Shown here: positions 16,322-25,313 of the stretch, one piece after another
Numbering within the stretch: position 1 is the stretch's first letter
Layout: each line of letters starts with the position of its first letter
Assembly (NCBI RefSeq): GCF_001578185.1
Contig: NZ_CP011008.1
Coordinates: forward strand, 1,516,001 to 1,580,000
DNA from: Peribacillus simplex
GTDB lineage: Bacteria; Bacillota; Bacilli; Bacillales; DSM-1321
Length of the DNA: 64,000 bases
Direction of reading: 5' to 3'
Position numbers and translations under genes: made by a program
The notes under the pieces: model-generated
Database searches by the model: none
The model's input: the letters and a program-made list of their open reading frames with translations, nothing else
What the model was told of the DNA's origin: nothing

Positions 16322-16810
16322 TTATTCTTGTGTATCTACTTCTTTATTTTCTTGTTTGTCAAATGGGCTCCAAATCAGTGGGTTTTCTCCAAGGTCCCTT
16401 TCCATATCATAGGAAACTGCAGAAAAGCCCATTTTTTTCCAAAAGTCTTGTGAATGGACTCTTGGGTTGGTTTTGATAGGCATGTTCAGGCTTTTAGCGA
16501 ATTCGACTAAAGCTTTTCCATACCCCTTTTTCTGATAGTTAGGCAGGACTTCAAGTTTCCAAAGAACAAGGAAGTCCCTTGAATTGTCAAAATACTGGTC
16601 AAATTTAGCGCTTCTTTTATACAGGCTCATCCGTGCTACAAGTTTGTCGCCATAAAAGATTCCATAAAAAGGTGACTGGCTGTCATTTTCAATGATGTTA
16701 CCCTCTAAATCATCTAGCATTGACAGTTCCTGTATCCCGTATTCTTTGAACTTTTTGAATTCCTCAAGCGTTTTAAAATTAACAAGTAATCGTTCCACCT
16801 TGTATTCCAT
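16322..16810 (-). CDS. ylbP: GNAT family N-acetyltransferase YlbP
   Basis: A 162-residue protein from ATG at 16810 (MEYKVERLLVNFKTLEEFKK), chosen because AAGGGGGAG lies upstream at normal distance; a longer frame to 16849 adds 13 unlikely residues. The GNAT fold is supported by LWKLEVLPNYQKKGYGKALVEFA (motif A, acetyl-CoA pyrophosphate loop Q/RxxGxG/A, here QKKGYG) and the C-terminal FWKKMGF. YlbP is a conserved Bacillus acetyltransferase of unknown substrate. It converges on gerR. Confidence 0.9.
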   Translation of the reverse strand: MEYKVERLLVNFKTLEEFKKFKEYGIQELSMLDDLEGNIIENDSQSPFYGIFYGDKLVARMSLYKRSAKFDQYFDNSRDFLVLWKLEVLPNYQKKGYGKALVEFAKSLNMPIKTNPRVHSQDFWKKMGFSAVSYDMERDLGENPLIWSPFDKQENKEVDTQE

Positions 16811-17277
16811 AAAAAAGCTCCCCCTTAATTCTGATAAACCTCTTCCCATTACCCATTGAAAGTCATCCCACCGATCTTTACCATGTGGAATTCCAGCTAA
16901 AGGCTAAATCTAGTATGACATCGACAGATTTATCCTTGCTGACTAAATGCCTACAGCCTTTTATCCCCCGCCCATTCCCTTCGATTTCTCGATGGTTAAG
17001 ATTGGGGGTATCTTTGTTCCTATATAGTCTAAAGAATGTAAGCTTTTCCTATATAATATACCATTAAATTATCGCTTGAAGAAGGAAATATATCTTCTAA
17101 TGGGTATTTAAAATTCTTTTCATTGAATTCCATTGCGACCCTTGTTGATGGGCTGGGGAACTTCATTTAAGTTGATTAGCGGGGTTTTCCAAAGTTGTTG
17201 ATGTGAAAATTGATGCAGGGTAAAAAGGATAATGTGTTAAAATAGTTAATATATTTCAAATAGTAAGGAAGGTTATT
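16811..17277. other. Intergenic region between ylbP and the panE-like gene
   Basis: A 467-base spacer between divergent genes. No ORF with a credible ribosome site or family match is seen. Near the right end TGTTAAAAT (about 17235-17243) resembles an extended -10 box for the downstream gene. Otherwise nothing is recognised. Confidence 0.5.
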
Positions 17278-18162
17278 ATGAGAATTGGAATCATTGGGGG
17301 AGGGGCCATCGGGCTGCTGTTTGCATCTCATTTGAGTGAAAACCATAGAGTGACTCTTTATACCCATACTGCGGAACAGGCCTCCATCATCAATCATGAA
17401 GGTATACGTCTTATTGTGGATGGTGAAAGCCGTCTGCTGGCAGGCATCGTTTCAAAGAGCTTGGATGAGGGGATTTCGGATGAGGATCTTCTTATAATGG
17501 CCGTTAAGCAATATCACCTGCCGCAAATACTGCCTAGGATCAATGATATCCAGGTTCCGTTGCTTTTCTTGCAGAATGGCTACGGGCATATTTCTTATTT
17601 GAAGCAGCTTCAATCCCAAGCCATCTATGTGGGGGTAGTGGAGCATGGGGCATTGAAACATGATTTGAATACCGTAGAACACACTGGATTAGGCATTACA
17701 AGGATCGCTTCATTTAAAGGGGAACTTGAACAACTCTCGTTAGTTAATGAAATGTTCGATCAATTCCCCTTCACTAAGAGTGAAGATTATCATACGATGC
17801 TGGTGGATAAGCTTGTCGTTAATTCAGTGATAAATCCATTAACAGCGATCCTTGCTGTGGAAAATGGCGGTCTAATCACTAATGCCTATTATTATCAATT
17901 GTTTCAAGCCCTTTTTGAAGAAATCTCTGGTATTTTGGAAATCCAAAATAGAACAGAGTCATTTGAACATGTGAAATCCGTTTGTATGGCGACAGCGGAA
18001 AATCGATCGTCGATGCTAACAGATTTAGAAAATGGCCGAAAAACGGAAATTGATGCTATTTTGGGTCATATCCTCTCGGAGGCAAAGAGTAAAGGGAAAA
18101 GTGATTGCCTGACGTCTTCTCTATATAAGATGGTCAAAGGAAAAGAGTCTCAGGGGGGATGA
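17278..18162 (+). CDS. panE: 2-dehydropantoate 2-reductase family protein (YlbQ/PanE)
   Basis: A 294-residue NADPH-dependent reductase. The N-terminal Rossmann motif is GIIGGGAIGLLFASHL; the C-terminal ApbA domain contains the substrate-binding KLVVNSVINPLTAIL. It reduces ketopantoate to pantoate in coenzyme A synthesis, the pathway that coaD completes upstream. AAGGAAGGT precedes the ATG. B. subtilis YlbQ occupies the same place. Several paralogues often exist in Bacillus, so PanE activity is likely but not certain. The DUF3397 gene follows within 4 bases, indicating co-transcription. Confidence 0.88.
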   Translation: MRIGIIGGGAIGLLFASHLSENHRVTLYTHTAEQASIINHEGIRLIVDGESRLLAGIVSKSLDEGISDEDLLIMAVKQYHLPQILPRINDIQVPLLFLQNGYGHISYLKQLQSQAIYVGVVEHGALKHDLNTVEHTGLGITRIASFKGELEQLSLVNEMFDQFPFTKSEDYHTMLVDKLVVNSVINPLTAILAVENGGLITNAYYYQLFQALFEEISGILEIQNRTESFEHVKSVCMATAENRSSMLTDLENGRKTEIDAILGHILSEAKSKGKSDCLTSSLYKMVKGKESQGG

Positions 18163-18166
18163 GAGT

Positions 18167-18559
18167 GTGCCGAACGTTGTTTCAAGCCTTGCCGCGATAT
18201 TCATTACCTTGCCTTTCGTAGGGTATATACTTTTTTTTATAAGTGCCAAACAATTCACTGGAAACCATAGGCGCTCCGTTCAATTTGCTATGGACATGAG
18301 TACGCTGCTGTTCGTAATATCCGTCCATTATTTAATTATTACAATTTGGGATAAGCAAATTCTTTGGGTGATCATGCTCATCATGATCATCAACGCATTC
18401 GTGGTGGTCCTTGTCCATTACAAGGTGAAGGAAGAAATCATTTTCCGTAAGGTATTAAAGGGTTTTTGGAGAGTGAACTTCGCCTTCTTTTTCTTAGCTT
18501 ATCTTCTGTTATTTTCCATTGGTTTAATTACAAGTATTACTAAGATATTGACTACATAA
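18167..18559 (+). CDS. DUF3397 membrane protein
   Basis: A 130-residue protein with about four membrane segments and a lysine-containing loop (KVKEEIIFRKVLKGFWRVN). It matches the DUF3397 family seen between the panE-like gene and bshC in many Bacillaceae. The start is GTG at 18167 with GGGGGATGAG directly upstream. Function unknown. It follows the panE-like gene by 4 bases and is probably in its operon. Confidence 0.75.
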   Translation: MPNVVSSLAAIFITLPFVGYILFFISAKQFTGNHRRSVQFAMDMSTLLFVISVHYLIITIWDKQILWVIMLIMIINAFVVVLVHYKVKEEIIFRKVLKGFWRVNFAFFFLAYLLLFSIGLITSITKILTT

Positions 18560-18601
18560 CATAGAACATCGCATCAATTTTCTGCTGCTGGGCAACTTCT
18601 T

Positions 18602-18629
18602 TTGTTTTCTTAAACCGGAATGTTATACT
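18602..18629 (+). promoter_or_regulatory. Extended -10 promoter for bshC
   Basis: TTGTTT (18602-18607), 16 bases, then TATACT (18624-18629) preceded by a TGn extension. The start codon is 40 bases downstream. Confidence 0.55.
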
Positions 18630-18668
18630 CTAAAAAGAATTGTAGTTGCAGAGAAAGGGAGAACAGAA

Positions 18669-20297
18669 ATGGAGATGAAAGATCTCGCGTTACCATCGTT
18701 AAACCGTTTTGCATCGGACTATTTACAAAACCGCCTTGAAACGGAAGATTATTTTCACTATGACTTGTCTAAGCCTGACATTTATCGCAATAGATATAAT
18801 GAATTGATGAACCGCTCTTTTTTACGTGGTGAATTGTCGGATTACATACAACAATACATGTCTCGTCTTTCAAGCAGTGAGTCCGTTAAGGGAAATATTG
18901 AAAGGTTGCGCAGGGATGATTCCGTGGTCGTTATCGGAGGACAGCAGGCTGGGTTATTATCTGGTCCGCTGTATACCATTCATAAAGTGATTTCGGTCAT
19001 TAAGCTTGCGGAAGAACAGGAAAAAGAACTAGGGCAGCCAGTGATTCCAGTTTTTTGGATAGCTGGAGAAGATCATGATTTAGCTGAAGTCAATCATGTT
19101 TATGTAATGAAAAACGGTAAACCCTACAAAAAAACCTATCCTTCCTATCAGCCGTATAAAACAATGGTTTCTGATGTGGAACTGGAAACGGAAAAGGCAG
19201 AGAAGTGGTTTGAAGAAATCATTGAAACATATGGTGAAACTGCCTTTACGAATAAACTTCTGATTGATATGAAAGAAACCATCAGGCAATCAAAAACCTT
19301 CGTCGATTTTTTCGCCCGGCTGATTCATGAATGGTTCAAAGAATATGGACTTTTACTAGTCGATGCGGGAGATCCGGAATTAAGGCGAATCGAGAGGGCC
19401 TACTTCGAATCGATGATCAATGAAAGTGAAAGGATTGCTGAAGTGGTCGAGGAACAGCAGTCATTCTTGCATGCTAAAGGGTATGCAAAAATGATAGAAA
19501 TGGATAAACAGGCAGCGAATTTATTTTATTATGATCCAGAAAAAAAAGACCGATGTTTACTCGAACGTGTAGAAGGCGGTTTCAGCGGGAAAAACGGGGA
19601 GGTATCTTTTTCCAGGCAGGAACTCCTGCAGATAGCCAAAAACCATCCAGAACGATTAAGCAACAATGTCATTACACGCCCACTTATGCAGGAAATGCTT
19701 TTCCCTGTTTTGGCTTTCATTTCTGGGCCAGGGGAAATAGCCTATTGGGCAGAATTAAAACAGGCTTTTGAGCTGTTTTCCATGAAGATGCCTCCAATCA
19801 TTCCTAGGTTAAACATCACGCTTGTGGAGCGCAGTGTCCATGCAGATCTTGAAGAAATGGAACTCAGTTTGGAAACTGTTCTGACTGAAGGAACCGCTAA
19901 TGCAGTAAAAAGTTATCTCGATTCCGTGAAAGATGAGACGATTGACCAGCTGTTTGGGACGCTGAAATCACAGCTTGAAGAGAACCATGGAAAGCTTTTT
20001 GTCCGCGCTGTCTCTATAGATAGAGGACTTGAGCCAATGTTGAATAAAAACATTGAATTCATCCAAAAGCAACTGGATTTTATATATGGGAAAATTGGTG
20101 ACCGTACAAAGGAACGTCATTCGGTCATATTGAAAAAATATGAACGGATAGCAAATTCGATGTATCCTCTTGGATCACCCCAGGAGAGGATTTGGAATGT
20201 TTTTTATTACTTGAATCTATATGGACCAGAGTTCGTTCGGGATATCATGAAATTGGAATACCGGTTCAATAATCAGCATAAATTGATTTTCATGTAG
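18669..20297 (+). CDS. bshC: Bacillithiol synthase BshC (YllA)
   Basis: A 542-residue cytosolic protein beginning MEMKDLALPSLNRFASDYL. It contains the nucleotidyltransferase-like core with VVIGGQQAGLLSGPLYTIHKV and PVFWIAGEDHDLAEVNHVY, and a long C-terminal coiled coil, as in the BshC family (about 540 residues). BshC adds cysteine to glucosaminyl-malate, the last step of bacillithiol synthesis. AAGGGAGAAC lies upstream of the ATG. Placement immediately before mraZ is conserved in Bacillus, but here an IS remnant separates them. Confidence 0.95.
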   Translation: MEMKDLALPSLNRFASDYLQNRLETEDYFHYDLSKPDIYRNRYNELMNRSFLRGELSDYIQQYMSRLSSSESVKGNIERLRRDDSVVVIGGQQAGLLSGPLYTIHKVISVIKLAEEQEKELGQPVIPVFWIAGEDHDLAEVNHVYVMKNGKPYKKTYPSYQPYKTMVSDVELETEKAEKWFEEIIETYGETAFTNKLLIDMKETIRQSKTFVDFFARLIHEWFKEYGLLLVDAGDPELRRIERAYFESMINESERIAEVVEEQQSFLHAKGYAKMIEMDKQAANLFYYDPEKKDRCLLERVEGGFSGKNGEVSFSRQELLQIAKNHPERLSNNVITRPLMQEMLFPVLAFISGPGEIAYWAELKQAFELFSMKMPPIIPRLNITLVERSVHADLEEMELSLETVLTEGTANAVKSYLDSVKDETIDQLFGTLKSQLEENHGKLFVRAVSIDRGLEPMLNKNIEFIQKQLDFIYGKIGDRTKERHSVILKKYERIANSMYPLGSPQERIWNVFYYLNLYGPEFVRDIMKLEYRFNNQHKLIFM

Positions 20298-20440
20298 AAA
20301 AATCATCCGTTTGGGGAAAAGTGGTGGACTAATCATTTTGAATGAGGATTTCCACATCCCTATCTGACGGAGGGATTGAAAAATGGAAAAAAGACAGGCG
20401 TTAAAGCGAGGGCACTGAAAAAGTCCCTTCGGACCAATAG

Positions 20441-20484
20441 AGGTAGATTTTCTCGTTTATTCTGAGGAAATCTACCTTTTTTTG
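20441..20484 (+). terminator. Terminator inside the IS1182 remnant
   Basis: AGGTAGATTT (20441-20450) pairs with AAATCTACCT (20468-20477), followed by six T. It would end transcription coming from bshC. Confidence 0.75.
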
Positions 20485-20524
20485 TTTTATAATCAAAGGT
20501 AATATATTTATGTGGGTGAGTACG

Positions 20525-20849
20525 ATGATTCAAAAACAAATGTCTATGGTTTTTAGTCCATATATGGCCATTTATGATGTAGTGGTTTCAAAGGATAACG
20601 TGTTACGCAAGACCTATTCTGTAAGTATTAAATCCAATGAACATACAGAACAGTCTACATTCCGGGATAGGGAGTAGTATTTTAAAGAAAAATTAAAAGA
20701 ACGTTATAAAATAGGAGCGAAAAACAGAATTGAAACAAAGACACGGGTATGATGTTGCAAAATCCTCGGGTCTACTTGGCATGGAATTATAAGGAGCAAT
20801 GGCTATATTCACCGTTAACTTGAAAAGAATATTGAAATTAATGGCCTGA
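20525..20849 (+). pseudogene. IS1182-family transposase fragment
   Basis: The N-terminal 35 or so codons, through VVVSKDNVLRK, are joined to the last third of the transposase, with a frameshift near 20725 and in-frame stops. The DDE catalytic core is deleted. It belongs to the remnant element described at 20387-20986, and its sequence differs clearly from the complete transposase at 25314-26672. Confidence 0.78.
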
Positions 20850-20868
20850 AAAAGTGACAAACAGAAGC

Positions 20869-20917
20869 AAAAAAAGACGATTTCCATTCAAGTATCGAAT
20901 GAGAATTGTCTTTTTTT
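20869..20917. terminator. Bidirectional terminator at the right end of the IS1182 remnant
   Basis: AAAAAAAGAC (20869-20878) pairs with GTCTTTTTTT (20908-20917), with inner ATTC/GAAT pairs. It insulates the region upstream of mraZ. Confidence 0.75.
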
Positions 20918-21150
20918 AGTTTGATTTACCGTACTAGTTAAAAAAGCGTGAGTTTTTCAGCAGCCTCGTTAAAGCCTGTCTTTTTTTTGGTTCCAGGGCA
21001 CTTGACTGGCAGTACTTCGACAGAAATAGTGGGACTGCGTCTTAGTCTGAGTCCATTCGAGTGGAATGCAGGTTTCAATAAATAAATTGACTAAATAAAC
21101 TTAAGTTGAAAAGAAGGTAATTTTTACTTGGAAGGAGAAAGTAAAAACAA

Positions 21151-21205
21151 GTGGAGAAAGGTGGGGGAATGTGGTACATTGAGATTAGAATGTGGGGGTA
21201 GTGGG
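21151..21205 (+). promoter_or_regulatory. MraZ-type operator: GTGG boxes at 10-bp spacing
   Basis: GTGG occurs at 21151, 21161 and 21171, exactly one helical turn apart, and again at 21192 and 21201 just before the mraZ start. MraZ proteins bind arrays of short G-rich direct repeats at 10-bp steps in their own promoter. No textbook SigA promoter is evident; TACATT (21174) or TAGAAT (21186) may be the -10, in which case MraZ binding would overlap the promoter. Confidence 0.7.
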
Positions 21206-21206
21206 T

Positions 21207-21638
21207 ATGTTCATGGGAGAGTACCATCATAACATCGATATAAAGGGCCGTTTGATAGTTCCAGTGAAATTCAGGGACGATCTCGGGGAGCAATTTGTCC
21301 TTACCCGCGGACTCGATCAATGTTTATTTGGTTACCCTATGGAAGAGTGGAAGCTGCTTGAAGAAAAGCTTAAAGCCCTGCCTTTAACAAAAAAAGATGC
21401 CCGTGCCTTTACCCGTTTTTTCTTTTCTGCAGCTACAGAATGCGAAATTGATAAACAAGGGCGAATTAATATCCCCACGCCGCTTACTTCATATGGCCAA
21501 TTGGAAAAAGAATGTGTAATTCTTGGTGTTACCAATCGTATTGAGATTTGGAGCAAATCCCTTTGGGAAAACTATTTTTCAGCTTCGGAGGATTCTTTCG
21601 CTGAGATAGCAGAAAATATGATTGGCTTTGATATTTAA
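21207..21638 (+). CDS. mraZ: Transcriptional regulator MraZ
   Basis: A 143-residue protein, [20 protein letters not shown], with two AbrB-like half-domains ([13 protein letters not shown] and [12 protein letters not shown]), each with the DxxGR signature. ATG 21207 is the family start; an upstream ATG-like codon at 21192 would add five residues. It is the first gene of the dcw cluster and a repressor of it in several bacteria. It forms ring-shaped oligomers that bind repeated boxes, which are present at 21151-21205. The ribosome site is a G-rich stretch overlapping the boxes. rsmH follows after 52 bases. Confidence 0.96.
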   Translation: MFMGEYHHNIDIKGRLIVPVKFRDDLGEQFVLTRGLDQCLFGYPMEEWKLLEEKLKALPLTKKDARAFTRFFFSAATECEIDKQGRINIPTPLTSYGQLEKECVILGVTNRIEIWSKSLWENYFSASEDSFAEIAENMIGFDI

Positions 21639-21690
21639 AGCTGCCCTCAAAAATAGAGTCACTCAATAACTGATTGGAAGGATGTCTAGC

Positions 21691-22623
21691 ATGTTTCAAC
21701 ATACAACAGTGTTATTAAAAGAGACGGTTGATGGATTGAACATCAAACCTGATGGAATTTATGTGGATTGTACTTTAGGAGGAGCCGGTCACAGCGAATA
21801 CTTACTTTCACAGCTCTCTGACAATGGTAGGCTTTATGCTTTTGATCAGGACGAAACGGCAATTCGGAATGCTAAGGAAAAGTTGGAAAGATTTGGCGAA
21901 CGCATTGTTCTTGTTCCTAATAATTTTAAATACTTAAAAGAAGAATTGAATGCCCGGGGAATCGAGAAAGTAGACGGGATTCTTTATGATTTAGGTGTGT
22001 CATCCCCACAATTGGATACACCGGAACGTGGTTTCAGTTATAACCATGATGCTCCTTTGGATATGAGGATGGACCAAAGTGCTGCCATTTCTGCCTATGA
22101 TGTCGTGAACACCTGGTCATTCCATGATTTGATGAGAATTTTCTTTCAATATGGAGAAGAAAAATTTTCGAAGCAAATTGCCAGGAAAATTGAAGCGGCT
22201 CGTGAAATAAAACCGATTGAAACGACCTTTGAGCTTGTAGAACTAATTAAGGATGGGATACCGGCCCCAGCAAGGCGTAAAGGCGGACACCCTGCAAAAC
22301 GAGTATTCCAAGCAATAAGAATCGCTGTGAATGATGAACTTGGTGTCTTTGAAGATTCCTTAGAGCAGGCCATATCGCTTTTGGATAAAGAAGGAAGAAT
22401 ATCTGTCATTACATTCCATTCTCTTGAAGATAGAATTTGTAAAACGGTATTTAAAAAAGCAAGTAGCTTGCCAGACCTTCCACCGGGACTTCCAGTTATC
22501 CCGGATGAATTCAAACCGCCTATGAAAATAATTACGAGAAAACCGATTTTACCTTCAGAAGAAGAATTGGAAGGAAATAATCGTTCCCGATCGGCTAAGC
22601 TAAGAATCGCCGAAAAGCAATAA
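21691..22623 (+). CDS. rsmH: 16S rRNA (cytosine-1402 N4)-methyltransferase RsmH (MraW)
   Basis: A 310-residue SAM-dependent methyltransferase. ATG 21691 ([18 protein letters not shown]) is chosen because GGAAGG lies 8 to 9 bases upstream and it matches the family start; the ATG at 21682 abuts that site. Motifs: [16 protein letters not shown] (SAM binding), [19 protein letters not shown], and [13 protein letters not shown]. It modifies C1402 of 16S rRNA near the decoding centre. It is the second gene of the dcw cluster, as usual. Confidence 0.97.
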   Translation: MFQHTTVLLKETVDGLNIKPDGIYVDCTLGGAGHSEYLLSQLSDNGRLYAFDQDETAIRNAKEKLERFGERIVLVPNNFKYLKEELNARGIEKVDGILYDLGVSSPQLDTPERGFSYNHDAPLDMRMDQSAAISAYDVVNTWSFHDLMRIFFQYGEEKFSKQIARKIEAAREIKPIETTFELVELIKDGIPAPARRKGGHPAKRVFQAIRIAVNDELGVFEDSLEQAISLLDKEGRISVITFHSLEDRICKTVFKKASSLPDLPPGLPVIPDEFKPPMKIITRKPILPSEEELEGNNRSRSAKLRIAEKQ

Positions 22624-22655
22624 TTACAGAAAAAAATCAGTAAGGGGGAACATGA

Positions 22656-23012
22656 ATGAGTTCCATAGCCAAAAAAATACAAGAACAGCAAAATGAAGAC
22701 CAACAGCAGCAACAGACACATCAGACAGTGGTCATCCGTAAAGCGAAGATATCCATTGGTGAAGTTTTCTTACTATGTGCCCTTGCTATCATGGTTACTT
22801 TTATGGGAGTGAAAATAGTCTCTAATCAAGCGGACATTTATGAAACGAATAAAGAAATACAGCTAGTGGAAAATTCAATTGAAGAACAAGGAAAAGTGAA
22901 TGATGATTTGAAAGTGCAGGTTGCTGAACTTAGTACATACGAAAGAATTTGGAAAAAAGCTGCAGCTCTAGGGTTCAAGTTAAATGAGAATAATGTGAAG
23001 GGTGTGCAGTGA
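22656..23012 (+). CDS. ftsL: Cell division protein FtsL
   Basis: A 118-residue bitopic membrane protein: a Gln-rich cytoplasmic start, one membrane segment (about residues 38-58, VFLLCALAIMVTFMGV) and an extracytoplasmic coiled coil ending LGFKLNENNVKGVQ. AAGGGGGAAC precedes the ATG. FtsL forms the septal complex with DivIC and DivIB and activates FtsW-PBP2B. It is a regulated, unstable protein in B. subtilis. Its stop overlaps the pbpB start by four bases. Confidence 0.93.
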   Translation: MSSIAKKIQEQQNEDQQQQQTHQTVVIRKAKISIGEVFLLCALAIMVTFMGVKIVSNQADIYETNKEIQLVENSIEEQGKVNDDLKVQVAELSTYERIWKKAAALGFKLNENNVKGVQ

Positions 23013-25168
23013 TAATGCAGAAACAAAAAAATATGAAGCATGGGGCAGCCGGATTATTTTTCTTATTCGGCCTGCTCTTTTTTGTATTAATCTGCCGCTT
23101 TTTGTATATTGAGGTGACTGGTACCGCAGGCGGGGAAGTACTTGCTTCGAAAATCGACAAGAAATATCAAAAAACACAGAGCATAAAAGCAAAAAGAGGT
23201 AGCATACTCGATACAAAAGGTGAAGTCATCGCCGAGGATACTTCCTCCTATATTTTAAGGGCTGTACTCAGTGAAAAGGAACCTGAGCATGTCAAAGATC
23301 CGGAGATGACTGCGAAAAAGCTTGCTAAATATATCGACATGGATGAACAGGACATCTATGAAAGGTTAACGAAAAAAAAGGCATACCAGGTAGAGTTCGG
23401 TAGTGCCGGCAAGGATCTGACTCAGGTCGTCAAGCAGAAAATAGAAAAATTGGAACTGCCGGGAATTACATTCGGAAGAACCAATAAACGTTTTTATCCT
23501 AATGGAATCTTCGCATCCCATCTGATTGGCTATGTAGAAAAAGATGAAAAAACGGGAGAAACGGCTGGTAAGTTCGGCATTGAAAAGTACCTCAATAAAC
23601 AATTGCAGGAAACAAACGGGGAGCTGACATATGACAGTGACTCTTGGGGCTTCCTTTTGCCGGATACAAAGGAAAAGGTGGTTGCTCCGGATAATGGCAA
23701 TGATGTCATGCTTACCATCGACAAGAAAATACAAACGCTCCTGGAAGATTCGATGAGCAAAGTGCAACAAAAATACGATCCCGAGGAAATCATAGCGATT
23801 GTTTCCAATCCCAAAACAGGGGAGATTATGGCGATGGGGCAAAGGCCTTCCTTCAACCCAACAACGAGAGTCGGGCTAACGGATACATGGCGTAACCTGG
23901 CTATTGAAGACTCCTTTGAACCGGGATCAACCATGAAAACATTCACCCTTGCCGCGGCTGTTGAGGAAGGGGTCTTTAATCCAAATGAAACTTTTGTTGC
24001 AGGAACTTATAAAGCGGGTTCAGGGGAAATTCATGATCATAGCGGAATCGAAAGAGGGAAGAGCATGACCTTTCTAGAAGGGGTTCAACGTTCTTCTAAC
24101 GTCGCTTTTGCTACTCTTGCAATGGATAAGATCGGAGCGGATACTTTTCGTGAGTATTTGACAAAGTTCGGTTTCGATAAAAAAACTGGGATAGATTTGC
24201 CGAACGAGATAACCGGTAAAATTCAATACAAGTATAAGCTTGAAAAAGTTACCACTTCCTTTGGACAAGGTTCGACCGTTACGCCGATTCAACAGATCCA
24301 GGCTGCTTCCGCAATAGCGAATGACGGTAAAATGATGCAGCCGTACGTGATAAAAAGCATTTCCGATCAGGATACCGGAAAAGTTTTGAAAACGACAAAG
24401 CCGAAAGTGACAGGGGAACCGATTTCGGCAGAAACTGCAAAACAAGTCCGAGACTATTTGGAAACGGTAATTTCTGCGAAAAACGGAACAGGGAAAAAAT
24501 ATGCCATTGATGGATATGAAGTTGCAGGGAAAACAGGAACGGCACAAATTGCTGGTCCGACAGGTAAATATTTAGAAGGGAAGAATAACTATGTATTCTC
24601 CTTTTTAGGTATGGCTCCAAAAGATGACCCGGAGTTGGTCATGTATGTGGCGGTCAAGCAGCCGAAATTAGGTGTATCTTATGTCGGGGCTGATCCTTTG
24701 TCAGAGATATTTAACCCTGTCATGCAAAATAGCCTGCAATATCTGAACATAAAACCTTCTGATGTTAAAAAACAAAAAGCCAATAAAATCGTTGACTATA
24801 CGAATCAAACCGAGAGTTCAGCGGTCAAAGAGCTGAAGGATCTTGGCTATGATGTAAGTACGATCGGAAGTGGGCGTAAAGTGCTCGATCAATCCCCGAA
24901 AGCCGGTAGTACCCTATTACAGGGTGAAAAAATAATCTTGAAAACCGAAGGGGAAATGAAAGTTCCTGAGATGAAGGGATGGTCCTTGCGCGATGTCATG
25001 AAATTAGCTAAGGTTGCAAAACTGGATCTGAAAACTACAGGAACTGGCTATGTGAGTAAACAGGGTATCGAAGCTGGGAAAAAGATGAAGGAAGGAGATA
25101 CCTTCAATATTGAATTAACCCAGCCTAAAGCTGCAGAGGATATACCGAATAAAGAGAAAACAGAGTGA
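23009..25168 (+). CDS. pbpB: Penicillin-binding protein 2B, septal transpeptidase
   Basis: A 719-residue class B PBP. The GTG start at 23009 has GAAGGGTG 6 bases upstream and overlaps the ftsL stop; ATG 23015 is the alternative. Order: short cytoplasmic tail, membrane anchor, PBP dimerisation domain, transpeptidase domain with STMK (Ser307), SSN (362-364) and KTGT (from 508), then two PASTA domains (about 597-655 and 656-712). It crosslinks septal peptidoglycan with FtsW and is essential for division in Bacillus. It is followed by a terminator that is now duplicated around an IS element. Confidence 0.96.
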   Translation: MIMQKQKNMKHGAAGLFFLFGLLFFVLICRFLYIEVTGTAGGEVLASKIDKKYQKTQSIKAKRGSILDTKGEVIAEDTSSYILRAVLSEKEPEHVKDPEMTAKKLAKYIDMDEQDIYERLTKKKAYQVEFGSAGKDLTQVVKQKIEKLELPGITFGRTNKRFYPNGIFASHLIGYVEKDEKTGETAGKFGIEKYLNKQLQETNGELTYDSDSWGFLLPDTKEKVVAPDNGNDVMLTIDKKIQTLLEDSMSKVQQKYDPEEIIAIVSNPKTGEIMAMGQRPSFNPTTRVGLTDTWRNLAIEDSFEPGSTMKTFTLAAAVEEGVFNPNETFVAGTYKAGSGEIHDHSGIERGKSMTFLEGVQRSSNVAFATLAMDKIGADTFREYLTKFGFDKKTGIDLPNEITGKIQYKYKLEKVTTSFGQGSTVTPIQQIQAASAIANDGKMMQPYVIKSISDQDTGKVLKTTKPKVTGEPISAETAKQVRDYLETVISAKNGTGKKYAIDGYEVAGKTGTAQIAGPTGKYLEGKNNYVFSFLGMAPKDDPELVMYVAVKQPKLGVSYVGADPLSEIFNPVMQNSLQYLNIKPSDVKKQKANKIVDYTNQTESSAVKELKDLGYDVSTIGSGRKVLDQSPKAGSTLLQGEKIILKTEGEMKVPEMKGWSLRDVMKLAKVAKLDLKTTGTGYVSKQGIEAGKKMKEGDTFNIELTQPKAAEDIPNKEKTE

Positions 25169-25172
25169 TGAT

Positions 25173-25202
25173 AAAGAGGGAATCCAAACGGATTCCCTCT
25201 TT
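25173..25202 (+). terminator. pbpB terminator, left copy of a 30-bp duplication
   Basis: AAAGAGGGAATCC and GGATTCCCTCTTT form a perfect 13-bp stem with loop AAAC. The identical 30 bases recur at 26946-26975, flanking the IS. This copy is followed by CAG of the IS end, so its T run is cut to three. Confidence 0.9.
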
Positions 25203-25313
25203 CAGTTTGTAGACAAAAGGGGTTCGGAATTAAAAAATTCCGAACCCCTTTTTGAGATTCCCTTTGAATTTTTGCCTGAAGTTAGGAGATTGGGGCTCTA
25301 CGAGCCCACTATG

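Larger units (their letters stand above)
20387..20986 (+). mobile_element. Internally deleted IS1182-family element
   Basis: About 600 bases bounded by imperfect inverted repeats of roughly 37 bases: left from 20387 (AAAAAAGACAGGC, then CACTGAAAAAGTC) and right ending 20986, in reverse AAAAAAGACAGGCTTTAAC, then GCTGAAAAACTC. Inside, ATG 20525 begins MIQKQMSMVFSPYMAIYDVV, the start of an IS1182-type transposase. The frame then jumps to its C-terminus (EKLKERYKIGAKN; after a frameshift GLLGMEL and IFTVNLKRILKLMA, ending 20849). The central catalytic region is missing, so it cannot move itself. It lies directly upstream of mraZ. Confidence 0.8.

Noticed and set aside
16885..17067. 60-codon ORF in the ylbP-panE gap
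   Set aside because: No ribosome site, no conserved pattern, and the region looks like ordinary non-coding spacer.
22146..22721. Minus-strand 191-codon ORF across rsmH and ftsL
   Set aside because: It is antisense to two clearly conserved genes, with no ribosome site and low-complexity Ser/Leu content.
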